Shown one piece after another: positions 1-8,478 of a stretch of 64,000 nt of DNA. The notes beneath the pieces are model-generated. The model saw only the letters and a list, made by a program, of their open reading frames with translations, was not told the origin of the DNA and did not search any database. The stretch spans positions 1 to 64,000 of the forward strand of contig NZ_PNOS01000008.1 of assembly GCF_002869745.1 (NCBI RefSeq), written 5' to 3'. Source of the DNA: Oceaniglobus roseus. GTDB taxonomy: Bacteria; Pseudomonadota; Alphaproteobacteria; Rhodobacterales; Rhodobacteraceae. Position 1 is the first letter of the stretch. Every line of letters begins with the position of its first letter. Both the position numbers and the translations under genes were made by a program.

Positions 1-22
1 GGGGAGAGGGTCTCCTCTCCCC
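1..22. repeat. Short GC-rich inverted repeat upstream of alr
   Basis: Nine-base arms GGGGAGAGG and CCTCTCCCC enclose a four-base loop. The same arm sequence recurs in the hairpin at 5313-5335, so it looks like a dispersed palindromic element. It may also act as a terminator for whatever gene precedes the window (often dnaB in relatives, by family knowledge). No T-run follows. Confidence 0.5.
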
Positions 23-123
23 CGCCGCCCGGACGCGACGGTCCCGGAACACCGCGCCGGAAAAAGCGGCCGCCCGCCTCGCCGCCTCTTGCCCTGCCCG
101 GCGGGCTTGGTCACAACACCGCC

Positions 124-1179
124 ATGGGCACCGGCACACTCTCCATCGACCTCGACGCGCTCTGCGCGAACTGGCGCGCGCTCGACGCGCTTTCGGCCCC
201 GGAGGTCGAGACGGCCGCGGTGGTCAAGGCCGACGGCTACGGCCTCGGCGCGGGGCGCGTCGCGCGGGCGCTGACGCGGGCGGGGGCGCGGCGGTTCTTC
301 GTCGCCGTGGCCGAGGAAGGCGCGGCGCTGCGCCAGGCCCTCGGCCCCGATCCCGAGATCTGCGTCTTCGCGGGCCACATGGCGGCGGACGCCGACATGC
401 TCCACGATCTCGCCCTGACGCCGATGCTGAACTCGATCGAGCAGATGACCCGCCATTTCGAGGCGCTGCCGGGTCATCCCTTCGGCGTGCAGCTCGATTC
501 GGGGATGAACCGGCTCGGGCTCGAACCGACGGAATGGCAGGCGGCGCGCGGCATCGTCATGGCGCAGCGCCCGGTCCTGGTGATGAGCCACCTCGCCTGC
601 GCGGACGAGCCCGACGATCCGATGAACGCCCGCCAGCTCGCCGCCTTCCGCGAGATGACGGAAGGGCTGGACGTGCCGCTGTCGCTCTCGGCCACGGGGG
701 GGATCCTGCTCGGCCCCGACTACCACTTCGATCTCGTGCGCCCCGGCATCGGGCTTTACGGCGGCCTGCCCTTCGCCGAGGCGCGGGCGGTCGCGCATCT
801 CGCGCTGCCCGTCGTGCAGGTGCGCGAGGTCGCGGCCGGGGAGCCGGTGGGCTACGGCTGCGCCTTCACGGCCGAGGAACTGTCGCTGATCGCCACCGTC
901 TCGGCGGGCTATGCCGACGGGCTGATCCGCGCCATGGGCGCGCGGGCGGTGCTGTTCGCGGGCGAGGTGCCCTGCCCGCTCGCCGGGCGGGTGTCGATGG
1001 ACCTTCTGACCGTCGACGTGACCCACCTGCCGAGCGTCCCGAGCCACCTCGACATCCTCTGCGCCCACCAGTCGGTGGACGACCTGGCCGAGGCGGCGGG
1101 CACCATCGGGTACGAGATCCTGACCTCCCTCGGCGCCCGCTACGGCCGCCGCTACGGCGGCGACGGCACCCCCTCCTGA
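124..1179 (+). CDS. alr: Alanine racemase
   Basis: This PLP-dependent enzyme interconverts L- and D-alanine in the cytoplasm and supplies D-alanine for peptidoglycan. The protein has 351 residues, normal for the family. Lys35 lies in the PLP-binding motif [10 protein letters not shown], and the second catalytic residue, a tyrosine, lies in SAGYADG about two thirds along. The N-terminal part is the TIM barrel and the C-terminal part the beta domain. ATG at 124 is chosen because it begins the conserved N-terminal strand (LSIDLDAL). Upstream there is no strong Shine-Dalgarno sequence. The gene lies just before radA, an arrangement common in Rhodobacterales, where dnaB usually precedes it. Confidence 0.96.
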   Translation: MGTGTLSIDLDALCANWRALDALSAPEVETAAVVKADGYGLGAGRVARALTRAGARRFFVAVAEEGAALRQALGPDPEICVFAGHMAADADMLHDLALTPMLNSIEQMTRHFEALPGHPFGVQLDSGMNRLGLEPTEWQAARGIVMAQRPVLVMSHLACADEPDDPMNARQLAAFREMTEGLDVPLSLSATGGILLGPDYHFDLVRPGIGLYGGLPFAEARAVAHLALPVVQVREVAAGEPVGYGCAFTAEELSLIATVSAGYADGLIRAMGARAVLFAGEVPCPLAGRVSMDLLTVDVTHLPSVPSHLDILCAHQSVDDLAEAAGTIGYEILTSLGARYGRRYGGDGTPS

Positions 1180-1186
1180 CGACCCT

Positions 1187-1213
1187 GCACTGTCGGTGCT
1201 CCGGAAACAGTGC
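1187..1213 (+). terminator. Possible hairpin terminator after alr
   Basis: Perfect seven-base arms GCACTGT and ACAGTGC flank a 13-base loop, starting 8 bases after the alr stop codon. There is no following T-run, so termination is only a guess. Confidence 0.3.
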
Positions 1214-1330
1214 GTTCGCGCCATTGTCCCTCTCTGGCCGCTGAACGGGTTCACGCGCCCCGGCTTTGCCGTATGCTTGCCACAATGCCGCCACGATGTC
1301 CGGCCGGCATCCATTGCGGGAGTGAGTGCC

Positions 1331-1571
1331 ATGACCGACATCGACAGGCCGCGGTCTCGGGGGATCGGCGACGTCGGAGGAAGCTCTGGGGCGCCGCCAC
1401 CTCGCCCGGCTCGAATCCGACCTGCTGGAACTCTTGCCGAAGCTCGGCTTCGAGACGACGATCGAGGACCGCCGTCGCAAGGCCGATACCGTGGTTCCGC
1501 TGAACCGGCGCATCGGCGAAATGGCGCAGAGGCCGTCGCTGCACGGCACGTCCCGGACCGGCGAAACCTGA
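1331..1571 (+). pseudogene. Possible frameshifted small ORF between alr and the next gene
   Basis: ATG 1331 follows a GGGAG motif at good spacing and opens MTDIDRPRSRG. That frame then loses coding character. A second frame running to TGA 1569-1571 encodes a coherent charged, probably helical segment (RRHLARLESDLLELLPKLGF, then ETTIEDRRRKADTVVP). A single frameshift near 1350-1390 would join the two into a protein of about 80 residues. I do not recognise the family. It could be a decayed gene, a sequencing frameshift, or chance in high-GC DNA. The rest of 1214-1674 shows nothing else I can support. Confidence 0.3.
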
Positions 1572-1674
1572 CCTACGGCCGGTTCGTTCGCCTTAGTTCA
1601 CAAATGCATGCAACCATATCACCGCATCGTGTGTTCCCTCGGCGGAGATGTGCCGAGAACGAAGGATGAGTGAT

Positions 1675-2439
1675 ATGAAAACGGGCAACCGCACCGCCGT
1701 CGACCGGATCGGTCGATGGGCTCAGGGACTGGCCACCTTGGGACTTGGCGCGGCGGCGCTCGCGGCCCTCGGCACCGTCGCCCTCTCCGCCGCCGGTGTC
1801 CTTCCCTGGCTGACCCTCCCGCTGACCTTCGGCGACGTCACCTATCCTGCCGCGGGGATCGCGGTCCAGTGCGGGCTGGCGCTGCTGCTGCTGTTCATCG
1901 CCTTCCTCGTGCCCTCGGGCCATCGGGTCATGGCGCTGGAGCGCACCCACCGCGACTTCCGCATCTGCATGAGCGACGTCGCCGACGCCTACCGCGCCTG
2001 CCATGCCGCGGACCGGGGCGGCGTGTTCCAGCTGTCCGAGCAGTACGACGCGGTGAAGGAGAGGCTGCTCTACCTCCGCAAGCACCCCGATCTCGGCCAT
2101 CTCGAGTTCGACGTGCTGGAGGCGGCGGCGCAGATGAGCAGCGTGTCGCACGAGCTGGCCGAGACCTACTCGGACGAGAAGGTGGCCCGCGCCCGCAGCC
2201 TGCTGGCCGAACGCCAGGCCGAGATCGAGCGTTTCCAGGACCAGATCGCCGAGGCCAACACCGTCGCCCATGAACTCCGCCGCTGGCAGGAGGCGATCGG
2301 CGTGGACGAGGACATCCTGCGCAGCCAGCTCGACCGGCTGCAGGACCAGCTTGGCGACGTGCTCCAGCCGCTCGGCTTCAGCCGTCAGCGGCCCCGCGGC
2401 AACGTGGTGAGCTACCCGCACGCGACGGCCGCCGAATAG
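1675..2439 (+). CDS. Two-TM, coiled-coil membrane protein of unknown function
   Basis: The family is not recognised. ATG 1675 is preferred over ATG 1666 because GAAGGA at 1661-1666 then sits nine bases upstream. The 254-residue product has two hydrophobic segments (about residues 15-45 and 55-80) with a short periplasmic loop between them. A long cytoplasmic region rich in Glu, Gln, Arg and Leu follows (about residues 140-240). It reads as an amphipathic coiled coil (LLAERQAEIERFQDQIAEAN, and later LDRLQDQLGDVLQPLGF). This layout suggests a membrane-anchored scaffold, but no catalytic motif is visible. It sits alone between alr and radA. Confidence 0.7.
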   Translation: MKTGNRTAVDRIGRWAQGLATLGLGAAALAALGTVALSAAGVLPWLTLPLTFGDVTYPAAGIAVQCGLALLLLFIAFLVPSGHRVMALERTHRDFRICMSDVADAYRACHAADRGGVFQLSEQYDAVKERLLYLRKHPDLGHLEFDVLEAAAQMSSVSHELAETYSDEKVARARSLLAERQAEIERFQDQIAEANTVAHELRRWQEAIGVDEDILRSQLDRLQDQLGDVLQPLGFSRQRPRGNVVSYPHATAAE

Positions 2440-2479
2440 GCGGTCTTGCAACCGGCTGGCCGGGGCGTCACAAGGCGCC

Positions 2480-3844
2480 ATGGCCAGATCCCCCGCCTTC
2501 GTCTGCAACGCCTGCGGCGCCGTCCACACCAAGTGGTCCGGGCGCTGCGATGCCTGCGGCGAGTGGAACTCGATCGTCGAGGACGTGCCGCTCTCGTCCG
2601 GCCCGGCCGCGCAGAGCCTCGGGGCGAAGCGCGGCGCGCGCATCCAGCTGACCGACCTCGCCGGGGAGGAGGCGCCGCCGCCACGCACCGCCTCGGGCCT
2701 CGGGGAACTCGACCGGGTGCTCGGCGGCGGGCTCGTCCCCGCCTCGGCGATCCTCGTCGGCGGCGATCCCGGCATCGGCAAATCCACCCTCCTCCTCCAG
2801 GCCGCCGCCAGTTTCGCCCGCGCGGGGCTGAAATCTGTCTACGTCAGCGGCGAGGAGGCCTCGGCCCAGGTCCGGATGCGCGCGCAGCGCCTCGCGCTCG
2901 CCGACGCGCCGGTGAAGCTCGCCGCCGAGACCAACCTGCGCGACATCCTGACGATGCTGGAGGCCGAGAAGCCCCAGCTCGCCATCATCGACTCGATCCA
3001 GACCATGTGGAGCGACCAGGTGGGCTCGGCCCCCGGCTCCGTCTCCCAGGTGCGCGCCGCGGCCCACGAGCTGACGAGCTTCGCCAAGCGCCACGGCGTC
3101 GCGGTGATCCTCGTCGGCCATGTCACCAAGGACGGCCAGATCGCGGGCCCCCGGGTGGTCGAGCACATGGTGGACACCGTGCTCTACTTCGAGGGCGAGC
3201 GCGGCCACCAGTTCCGCATCCTGCGCGCCGTGAAGAACCGCTTCGGCCCCGCCGACGAGATCGGCGTGTTCGAGATGACGGGCGGCGGGCTGTCCGAGGT
3301 CGCCAACCCCTCGGCCCTGTTCCTGTCCGACCGCGAGGATCCCGCGCCGGGCTCGGTCGTCTTCGCGGGGATCGAGGGCACGCGGCCCGTCCTGTGCGAG
3401 TTCCAGGCGCTGGTCGCCCCCGCCCCCGCGGGCCAGGCCCGCCGCTCGACCGTGGGCTGGGACGGCGGACGGCTCGCCATGATCCTCGCCGTGCTGGAAG
3501 CCCGATGCGCCATCCCCTTCGGCGGGCTCGACGTCTACCTCAACGTCGCCGGGGGCCTCCGGATCAGCGAACCGGCCGCCGACCTCGCCGTGGCCATGGC
3601 CCTGCTCAGCGCCCGCGAGGACATCGCGGTGCCGCCGCAGACGGTGGTTTTCGGGGAAATAAGCCTCAGTGGCGCGTTGCGTCCCGTCAGCCAGACCGAA
3701 AACAGGTTGAAAGAGGCGCAAAAACTTGGTTTCTCGGCGGCGATTGCGCCCGAGCGCAGCAAGCCTTCGGCGGATGCCGGGCTGTCCATGCGCCGCTACA
3801 AGGACCTGACCGGCCTCGTCGGCGATCTGTTCGGGGCGGGGTGA
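2480..3844 (+). CDS. radA: DNA repair protein RadA
   Basis: This RecA-like ATPase promotes branch migration of recombination intermediates. The 454-residue protein has all the family parts. There is a C4 zinc finger at Cys9, Cys12, Cys23 and Cys26, a Walker A motif GGDPGIGKST at 94-103, a Walker B-like AIIDSIQT near 168, and the RadA-specific KNRFG motif at 252-256. The C-terminal region is a Lon-protease-like P domain without a full protease dyad (VYLNVAGGLRISEPAADLAV). Length is typical. It precedes cvpA by 43 bases, as expected for this neighbourhood in alphaproteobacteria. Confidence 0.97.
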   Translation: MARSPAFVCNACGAVHTKWSGRCDACGEWNSIVEDVPLSSGPAAQSLGAKRGARIQLTDLAGEEAPPPRTASGLGELDRVLGGGLVPASAILVGGDPGIGKSTLLLQAAASFARAGLKSVYVSGEEASAQVRMRAQRLALADAPVKLAAETNLRDILTMLEAEKPQLAIIDSIQTMWSDQVGSAPGSVSQVRAAAHELTSFAKRHGVAVILVGHVTKDGQIAGPRVVEHMVDTVLYFEGERGHQFRILRAVKNRFGPADEIGVFEMTGGGLSEVANPSALFLSDREDPAPGSVVFAGIEGTRPVLCEFQALVAPAPAGQARRSTVGWDGGRLAMILAVLEARCAIPFGGLDVYLNVAGGLRISEPAADLAVAMALLSAREDIAVPPQTVVFGEISLSGALRPVSQTENRLKEAQKLGFSAAIAPERSKPSADAGLSMRRYKDLTGLVGDLFGAG

Positions 3845-3887
3845 CAACCAGGCGGTCCGCAGGCGGCGCCAAAGGGAAGGCTGAGGC

Positions 3888-4445
3888 ATGGAAGGTTTTA
3901 CCGTCATCGACGGGGTGGTGGCCGCGGTCATCGTGATTTCGGCGATCCTCGCCTATTCCCGCGGTCTCGTGCGCGAGCTGATGTCGATCGTCGGCTGGGT
4001 CGCCGCCGCGGTGCTGGCCTTCATCTTCGCTCCCCAGGCGGAACCTCTGGTGCGCCAGATCCCGGTGCTCGACAAGTTCCTGAACGACAGTTGCGAGCTG
4101 TCGATCATCGCCGCCTTCGCCGCCGTCTTCGCCGTGGCGCTGGTGCTGGCCTCGATCTTCACACCGCTCTTCGCGGGGGCGGTGCAGCGTTCGGCCATCG
4201 GCGGCATCGACCAGGCGCTCGGCTTCCTGTTCGGCGTCGTGCGCGGCGTGATCCTGGTGGCCGTCGCCTTCGTGGTCTACGACCGCGTCGCCACCACGGC
4301 CGCCTTCCCGATGGTCGACAACTCGCGCACCGCCGCGATCTTCGCCCAGTCCCAGGCCAGCATCGACGAGCAGATCCCGACCGACGCGCCGGGCTGGATC
4401 GTCGGCCGCTACGAGGAACTGGTGGGCAACTGCGGCGCGATCTGA
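3888..4445 (+). CDS. cvpA: CvpA family membrane protein
   Basis: This inner-membrane protein belongs to the CvpA family, known from colicin V production and stress or envelope phenotypes. Its molecular role is unsettled. The 185-residue product starts with the hallmark TVIDGVVAAVIVISAILAYS and RGLVRELMSIVGWV, and has about four membrane segments. The C-terminal tail is soluble. A purine-rich stretch (GGAAGG) precedes the ATG. In many proteobacteria cvpA is directly followed by purF; here three unrelated genes lie between them. Confidence 0.93.
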   Translation: MEGFTVIDGVVAAVIVISAILAYSRGLVRELMSIVGWVAAAVLAFIFAPQAEPLVRQIPVLDKFLNDSCELSIIAAFAAVFAVALVLASIFTPLFAGAVQRSAIGGIDQALGFLFGVVRGVILVAVAFVVYDRVATTAAFPMVDNSRTAAIFAQSQASIDEQIPTDAPGWIVGRYEELVGNCGAI

Positions 4446-4475
4446 GCCCGGAACTCCGCCCCCCGTCCCCGGGTT

Positions 4476-4505
4476 GGTCTGACAGCTGAAAGAAGGAGTC
4501 AGACC
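4476..4505 (+). promoter_or_regulatory. Hairpin presenting the ribosome-binding site of the 78-aa gene
   Basis: Perfect eight-base arms GGTCTGAC (4476-4483) and GTCAGACC (4498-4505) enclose 14 bases. The Shine-Dalgarno sequence AGAAGGAG (4491-4498) lies in the loop and touches the stem, and the right arm abuts ATG 4506. The stem would therefore cover the bases between the SD and the start codon. This placement suggests translational control, although it could be coincidence. Confidence 0.5.
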
Positions 4506-4742
4506 ATGGCCGAACGACAGAGATCGACCTCCGGCACCCGCGAGACCGAGCGTTTCACCTCCGACACCCCGACCCCCGGCCAGCAGGGCCGCGCCCAGGG
4601 CAACCTCGAGCGCGACGTCGGCACCCGCAGCGAGGCGGAGGCCGCGCGCCAGGGCGAGAGCAACGAGCGCGTGCGCAAGTCCGACGAAAAAGGCGAGGGC
4701 AACCTCGGCGGCCACCACGGCACCGGGGAGGGCCAGCGATGA
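4506..4742 (+). CDS. Small hydrophilic, probably disordered protein
   Basis: The 78-residue product is rich in Gly, Glu, Arg, Gln, Thr and Ser, with no hydrophobic core, cysteine or aromatic cluster. It is likely intrinsically disordered and resembles stress-associated small proteins in composition only. I do not recognise a family. An AAGGAG ribosome site precedes it inside a hairpin. Its stop codon overlaps the next start by four bases (ATGA), so it is translationally coupled to the host-attachment-like gene and probably works in the same context. Confidence 0.72.
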   Translation: MAERQRSTSGTRETERFTSDTPTPGQQGRAQGNLERDVGTRSEAEAARQGESNERVRKSDEKGEGNLGGHHGTGEGQR

Positions 4743-5209
4743 CCACCCTCAAGAACGGCACCTGGGTGCTGATCGCCGACGGGGAAAAGGCGCTGTTCCT
4801 CGAGAACGTGACCGACGGCGAGGATCCGCACCTCCAGGTCCGCCGGAAGGAGGAGCAGGACAATCCCTCGGATCTCGACCAGTCCGCGAACCGTCCCGGC
4901 CGGATGCAGGAGGGCCGCCCGGGCGGCGAGGCCTCGGGGCCCCGCTCGGCCTTCCAGGACACCGACTGGCACCAGCTGGCGAAGGACCGTTTCGCCGACG
5001 ACCTGGCCGAGCTGCTCTACAAGCAGGCGCACAGGGGGAAGTACGATTCGCTCGTGCTGGTGGCCGCGCCGGGTGTCCTGGGCGAGATCCGCGACAAGAT
5101 GCACCAGGAGGTGCGCCAGAAGGTCATCGGCGAGGTCGCGAAGACGCTGACCAACCACTCCATCGACGACATCGAGAAGATCGTGAAGGAGGACCTGGCG
5201 GCAGCCTGA
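4739..5209 (+). CDS. Host attachment family protein (baeRF-like)
   Basis: The 156-residue protein matches the family annotated as protein required for attachment to host cells. Later family work relates it to bacterial eRF1-like (baeRF) domains. Features are the N-terminal WVLIADGEKALFLEN strand-helix unit, a variable charged insert (about residues 35-75), and a C-terminal half with YDSLVLVAAPGVLGEIRDKM and HSIDDIEKIV. The biochemical role is not established; a role in ribosome rescue or stress has been proposed for related domains. It overlaps the preceding small gene by four bases. No signal peptide is present. Confidence 0.82.
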   Translation: MTTLKNGTWVLIADGEKALFLENVTDGEDPHLQVRRKEEQDNPSDLDQSANRPGRMQEGRPGGEASGPRSAFQDTDWHQLAKDRFADDLAELLYKQAHRGKYDSLVLVAAPGVLGEIRDKMHQEVRQKVIGEVAKTLTNHSIDDIEKIVKEDLAAA

Positions 5210-5280
5210 TCCTCCCGCGCTTGTGCCCGCCGCAGACACTGCCCGGCGGACGTGACGCGGCGCACCCCCATGCGCTTGAC

Positions 5281-5335
5281 CCTCTCCCGCCGCCCGGCCC
5301 GGAGAGGGGTGCGGGGAGAGGAGGATCCTCTCCCC
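5281..5335. repeat. Compound palindromic repeat upstream of the LysE-type gene
   Basis: The strongest hairpin is 5313-5335, with ten-base arms GGGGAGAGGA and TCCTCTCCCC and loop GGA. A second inverted pair, CCTCTCC and GGAGAGG, spans about 5281-5307. The arms match the element at 1-22. The gap 5210-5409 contains no gene that I can support; an in-frame extension of the LysE ORF back to 5221 would run straight through this repeat and is not believable. Confidence 0.55.
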
Positions 5336-5409
5336 GCATTTCCGCAAAAATCCGTCCGCCCGACGCTTTTCGCGGGCGCCCGCCGCGCAAGCTGCTACAT
5401 CCTTGCGCC

Positions 5410-6018
5410 ATGAGCCTCGACCTGATCCTCGCCCTTGCCCTCTTCGCCCTCGTCTCCTCGGTGACGCCGGGGCCGAACAACCTGATGCTCATGGCCTCGG
5501 GCGCCAACTTCGGACTGCGCCGCACCCTGCCCCACATGCTCGGCGTCGCGCTCGGCTTCACGCTGATGGTGGCGCTGGTGGGCGCCGGGGTCGGACAGCT
5601 GTTCCAGAGGTTCCCGCTGGCCGACATGCTGCTGAAGGTCTTCGCGGTCGTCTACCTGCTCTACCTCGCCTGGAAGATCGCGACCGCCGCGCCGCCCGAG
5701 CGGAAGCTGGCGCCCGAAGGCCGCCCCTTCACCTTCCTGCAGGCCGCCGCGTTCCAGTGGGTCAACCCGAAGGCCTGGGCGATGGCGCTGACCGCGACCA
5801 CCGCCTATGCCCCCGACCGCTCGCTCGTCTCGGTGCTGCTGGTGGCGGCGGTGTTCGGCCTCGTGAACCTGCCCTCGGTCGGCGTCTGGACGATCCTCGG
5901 GCGCGAGGTGGCGCGCCTCCTGCGTCAGCCGCGGCATCTGCGGGCCTTCAACCTCGCCATGGCGGCGCTGCTTGTCGCCTCGCTCTGGCCGATCCTGACG
6001 CACCATGCCCCGCTCTGA
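5410..6018 (+). CDS. LysE family amino-acid exporter (RhtB-type)
   Basis: This inner-membrane exporter has 202 residues, the usual family length. ATG 5410 is chosen because it opens the first membrane helix directly (MSLDLILALALFALVSS). The family signature SVTPGPNNLMLMASGANFG follows at once, and the middle carries the typical QWVNPKAWAMALT motif. About six membrane helices are predicted by eye. Substrates of such proteins are amino acids or derivatives (homoserine, threonine, lysine, cysteine metabolites); which one cannot be told here. Confidence 0.9.
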   Translation: MSLDLILALALFALVSSVTPGPNNLMLMASGANFGLRRTLPHMLGVALGFTLMVALVGAGVGQLFQRFPLADMLLKVFAVVYLLYLAWKIATAAPPERKLAPEGRPFTFLQAAAFQWVNPKAWAMALTATTAYAPDRSLVSVLLVAAVFGLVNLPSVGVWTILGREVARLLRQPRHLRAFNLAMAALLVASLWPILTHHAPL

Positions 6019-6117
6019 GGCCACGGCACGGAAAGTTTGATGATCCTTTCGTGACACCGGGCCGGGAACGTCCTATGTGACGCGCAGTTGCCCCACAGGA
6101 TTCGGAGTCCCGATCCC

Positions 6118-7587
6118 ATGCGCCAGTTGCCCCCCGCCCATCCGTTCGACGTCGACGCCGACAAGCTGAAGGAGGAATGCGGGGTCTTCGGCGTCGTCGG
6201 CGTGGCCGACGCAGCCAATTTCGTCGCCCTCGGCCTGCACGCGCTCCAGCACCGCGGCCAGGAGGCCGGCGGCATCGTCAGCCACGACCCCGAGCACGGC
6301 TTCAACTCGGCCCGCCGTTTCGGCTATGTCCGCGACAACTTCACCAAGCAGTCGCTGATGGATACGCTTCCGGGGCCGCTCGCCATCGGCCATGTCCGCT
6401 ATTCCACCGCCGGCTCGAAGGGCAACACCCAGATCCGCGACGTGCAGCCGTTCTTCGGCGAGTTCTCCATGGGCGGTGCGGCCATCGCGCACAACGGCAA
6501 CATCGTCAACGCCGACGCGCTCCGGCGCGAGCTGATCGAGCGCGGCTCGATCTTCCAGAGTTCCAGCGACAGCGAGTGCATCATCCACCTGATGGCCCGC
6601 TCGTTGCAGCGCAAGGTGCCCGAGCGGATGCAGGACGCGCTGCGCCGGGTCGAGGGCGCCTTCTCCATCGTCGCCATGACCCGCACCAAGCTGATCGGCG
6701 TGCGCGATCCCCTCGGCGTGCGCCCGCTGGTGCTGGGCCAGCTCGGCGAGGGCTTCGTGCTGAGTTCCGAGACCTGCGCGCTCGACATCATCGGCGCCCA
6801 GTTCCTGCGCGAGATCGAGCCGGGCGAGATGGTGGTGATCGAGGACGGCAAGGTGGCGAGCCACCGCCCCTTCGCCCCCCAGCGTCCGCGCTTCTGCATC
6901 TTCGAGCACGTCTATTTCTCCCGCCCCGATTCGATCATCGGCGGCCGCTCGGTCTACGAGACGCGCCGCGCCATCGGGGTGGAACTGGCCCGCGAGGCGC
7001 CGGTCGAGGCCGACCTGGTCTGCCCCGTTCCCGACAGCGGCACCCCGGCCGCCATCGGATACGCCGCGGAATCGGGCATCCCCTACGGCATGGGGATCAT
7101 CCGCAACCAGTACATGGGCCGCACCTTCATCGAGCCGACCGAGCAGATCCGCAACATGGGCGTGCGCCTGAAGCTGAACGTCAACCGCGCGCTGATCCGC
7201 GGCAAGCGGGTGATCCTGGTGGACGATTCCGTGGTGCGCGGCACGACCTCGATCAAGATCCGCGAGATGATCCTCGACGCCGGCGCGGCCGAGGTGCACT
7301 TCCGCATCGCCTCGCCCCCCACCGCCTGGCCCTGCTTCTACGGCGTCGACACGCCCGAGCGGGAAAAGCTTCTGGCCTCGCACATGAGCGAGGACGAGAT
7401 GCGCGACCACCTGAAGGTCGACTCGCTACGCTTCATCTCGCTCGACGGTCTCTACCGTGCCGTGGGCGAGGCCCAGGGCCGCGATCCGGCCAGCCCGCAA
7501 TACTGCGACGCCTGCTTCTCCGGCGAATATCCGGTGGCGCCTTCGGACCAGATCGAGAAGGGTTTCCTGCTGAAGGCCGCGGAGTAG
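6118..7587 (+). CDS. purF: Amidophosphoribosyltransferase
   Basis: This is the first committed step of purine synthesis: PRPP plus glutamine gives phosphoribosylamine. ATG 6118 is preferred over TTG 6088. The nucleophile is Cys21 in KEECGVFGVVG, so a 20-residue propeptide is probably removed, as in Bacillus-type enzymes. The glutaminase domain is followed by a PRTase domain with the PRPP loop VILVDDSVVRGTTS near residues 366-379. Four cysteine contexts typical of [4Fe-4S] PurF are present: FCIFEHVYFSRP, WPCFYGVD and the C-terminal CDACFSGEYP pair. The 489-residue length fits. Confidence 0.97.
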   Translation: MRQLPPAHPFDVDADKLKEECGVFGVVGVADAANFVALGLHALQHRGQEAGGIVSHDPEHGFNSARRFGYVRDNFTKQSLMDTLPGPLAIGHVRYSTAGSKGNTQIRDVQPFFGEFSMGGAAIAHNGNIVNADALRRELIERGSIFQSSSDSECIIHLMARSLQRKVPERMQDALRRVEGAFSIVAMTRTKLIGVRDPLGVRPLVLGQLGEGFVLSSETCALDIIGAQFLREIEPGEMVVIEDGKVASHRPFAPQRPRFCIFEHVYFSRPDSIIGGRSVYETRRAIGVELAREAPVEADLVCPVPDSGTPAAIGYAAESGIPYGMGIIRNQYMGRTFIEPTEQIRNMGVRLKLNVNRALIRGKRVILVDDSVVRGTTSIKIREMILDAGAAEVHFRIASPPTAWPCFYGVDTPEREKLLASHMSEDEMRDHLKVDSLRFISLDGLYRAVGEAQGRDPASPQYCDACFSGEYPVAPSDQIEKGFLLKAAE

Positions 7588-7690
7588 CGGCCGCTTCGCG
7601 TGAAGCCTCAAGAGCCCCACGCAAGCGGCTGAGAAGGATCAACAACTTCCGGATTTCAAAGGGACATCCTGATCCTTGCGCACCCGTCCT

Positions 7691-7726
7691 GCCCGGCGTT
7701 ACCGCCCGGCGCGACATCTCTGCGGG
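7691..7726 (+). repeat. Dispersed intergenic repeat, copy A
   Basis: This 36-base stretch matches the reverse complement of 62531-62566 at 29 of 36 positions. Both copies lie between genes. The shared core contains GCCCGGC followed by GACATC. Confidence 0.45.
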
Positions 7727-7732
7727 TGCGCC

Positions 7733-7753
7733 CCGGAGTTCCCCGAACTCCGG
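7733..7753. terminator. Bidirectional terminator-like hairpin between purF and thuA-like gene
   Basis: Eight-base arms CCGGAGTT and AACTCCGG enclose CCCCG between two convergent genes. A closely similar hairpin (CGGAGTTT, CCC, AAACTCCG) lies at 36237-36255, and both are followed within about 30 bases by CGACAGGCC. No clear T-run. Confidence 0.5.
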
Positions 7754-7770
7754 CACCGACAGGCCAATCC

Positions 7771-8478
7771 CTACGCCGCCCCCCGCGCCGCCCAGAGCGC
7801 GCCGCGGCGGATGATCTCGGTCACCTGCGGCACCTTCAGGTCGTCGAGCGTGTGGCCGATCGAGCAGTAGAACACCCGCCCCCGGTCCCACCGCCGCTTC
7901 CAGACCACCGGGATCACCGTGCCCTCGATCCACCACAGGTGATCGCCCGAGAAGGTGGTGGTCGCAAGCACCTCGTTCGAGGGGTCGACCAGCATGTAAT
8001 ACTGCTCGGAATGCAGCCTGAAGCTGCGGATGCCTTCCACGATCGGATCGGCGGGCCGGCAGATCGTCACGTCGTAGTCGACGTAATCGTCCGAGGGCAC
8101 CGCGTTGTCCGGCCAGCCCGGCGGATGGGCCACGAACTGGCCGCCGATCAGGAAGTGATAGGTCGGCCGGTCGCGGAAGGCGTCGCCCATGTGCCCGTGC
8201 CATCCCGCCAACCCGCAGCCGTTCGCGACCAGCTGCAGAAGCCCGTCCTCCTCGGCCTTGGTCATGTTGCCGAACTCGGGCCGGTGAGCCGAGCGGGCCG
8301 AGGACCAGATCGGCACGATCAGGTCGACATCGGCCATCTTCTCCGGCTCCGCCAGCGGCGCGAGCGTATCGTGCACCACGACCTCGAAGCCGTTCCCGGC
8401 CAGCAGGTCGCGGCACCAGTCGGAAAAGGCGGTGGGGGTGTGGCCTTCCCAGCCTCCCACGAACAGGGCTGCTTTCAT
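7771..8478 (-). CDS. ThuA domain-containing protein
   Basis: The 235-residue protein has the ThuA/trehalose-utilisation fold, related to class I glutamine amidotransferases: MKAALFVGGWEGHTP at the start, and the mid-protein segment CGLAGWHGHMGDAF in the position of the amidotransferase nucleophile elbow. The true catalytic role of this family is not settled; members are linked to sugar catabolism. It is the last gene of the minus-strand ABC operon and overlaps the dehydrogenase-like gene by four bases (ATGA). This supports a role in the same sugar or polyol pathway. Confidence 0.85.
   Translation of the reverse strand: MKAALFVGGWEGHTPTAFSDWCRDLLAGNGFEVVVHDTLAPLAEPEKMADVDLIVPIWSSARSAHRPEFGNMTKAEEDGLLQLVANGCGLAGWHGHMGDAFRDRPTYHFLIGGQFVAHPPGWPDNAVPSDDYVDYDVTICRPADPIVEGIRSFRLHSEQYYMLVDPSNEVLATTTFSGDHLWWIEGTVIPVVWKRRWDRGRVFYCSIGHTLDDLKVPQVTEIIRRGALWAARGAA

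Noticed and set aside
1196-1669. 157-residue reading frame after alr
   Set aside because: Composition is Arg/Pro-rich without protein-like pattern and it starts in the alr terminator region. Only the shorter frameshifted segment inside it looks coding.
2446-3936. Long reading frames overlapping radA in other frames on both strands
   Set aside because: Arg/Pro/Gly-rich shadows typical of GC-rich codon bias. The radA frame carries all family motifs.
5221-5409. N-terminal extension of the LysE-type protein to 5221
   Set aside because: It would translate a palindromic repeat and adds a hydrophilic Pro/Arg segment before the family's first membrane helix.
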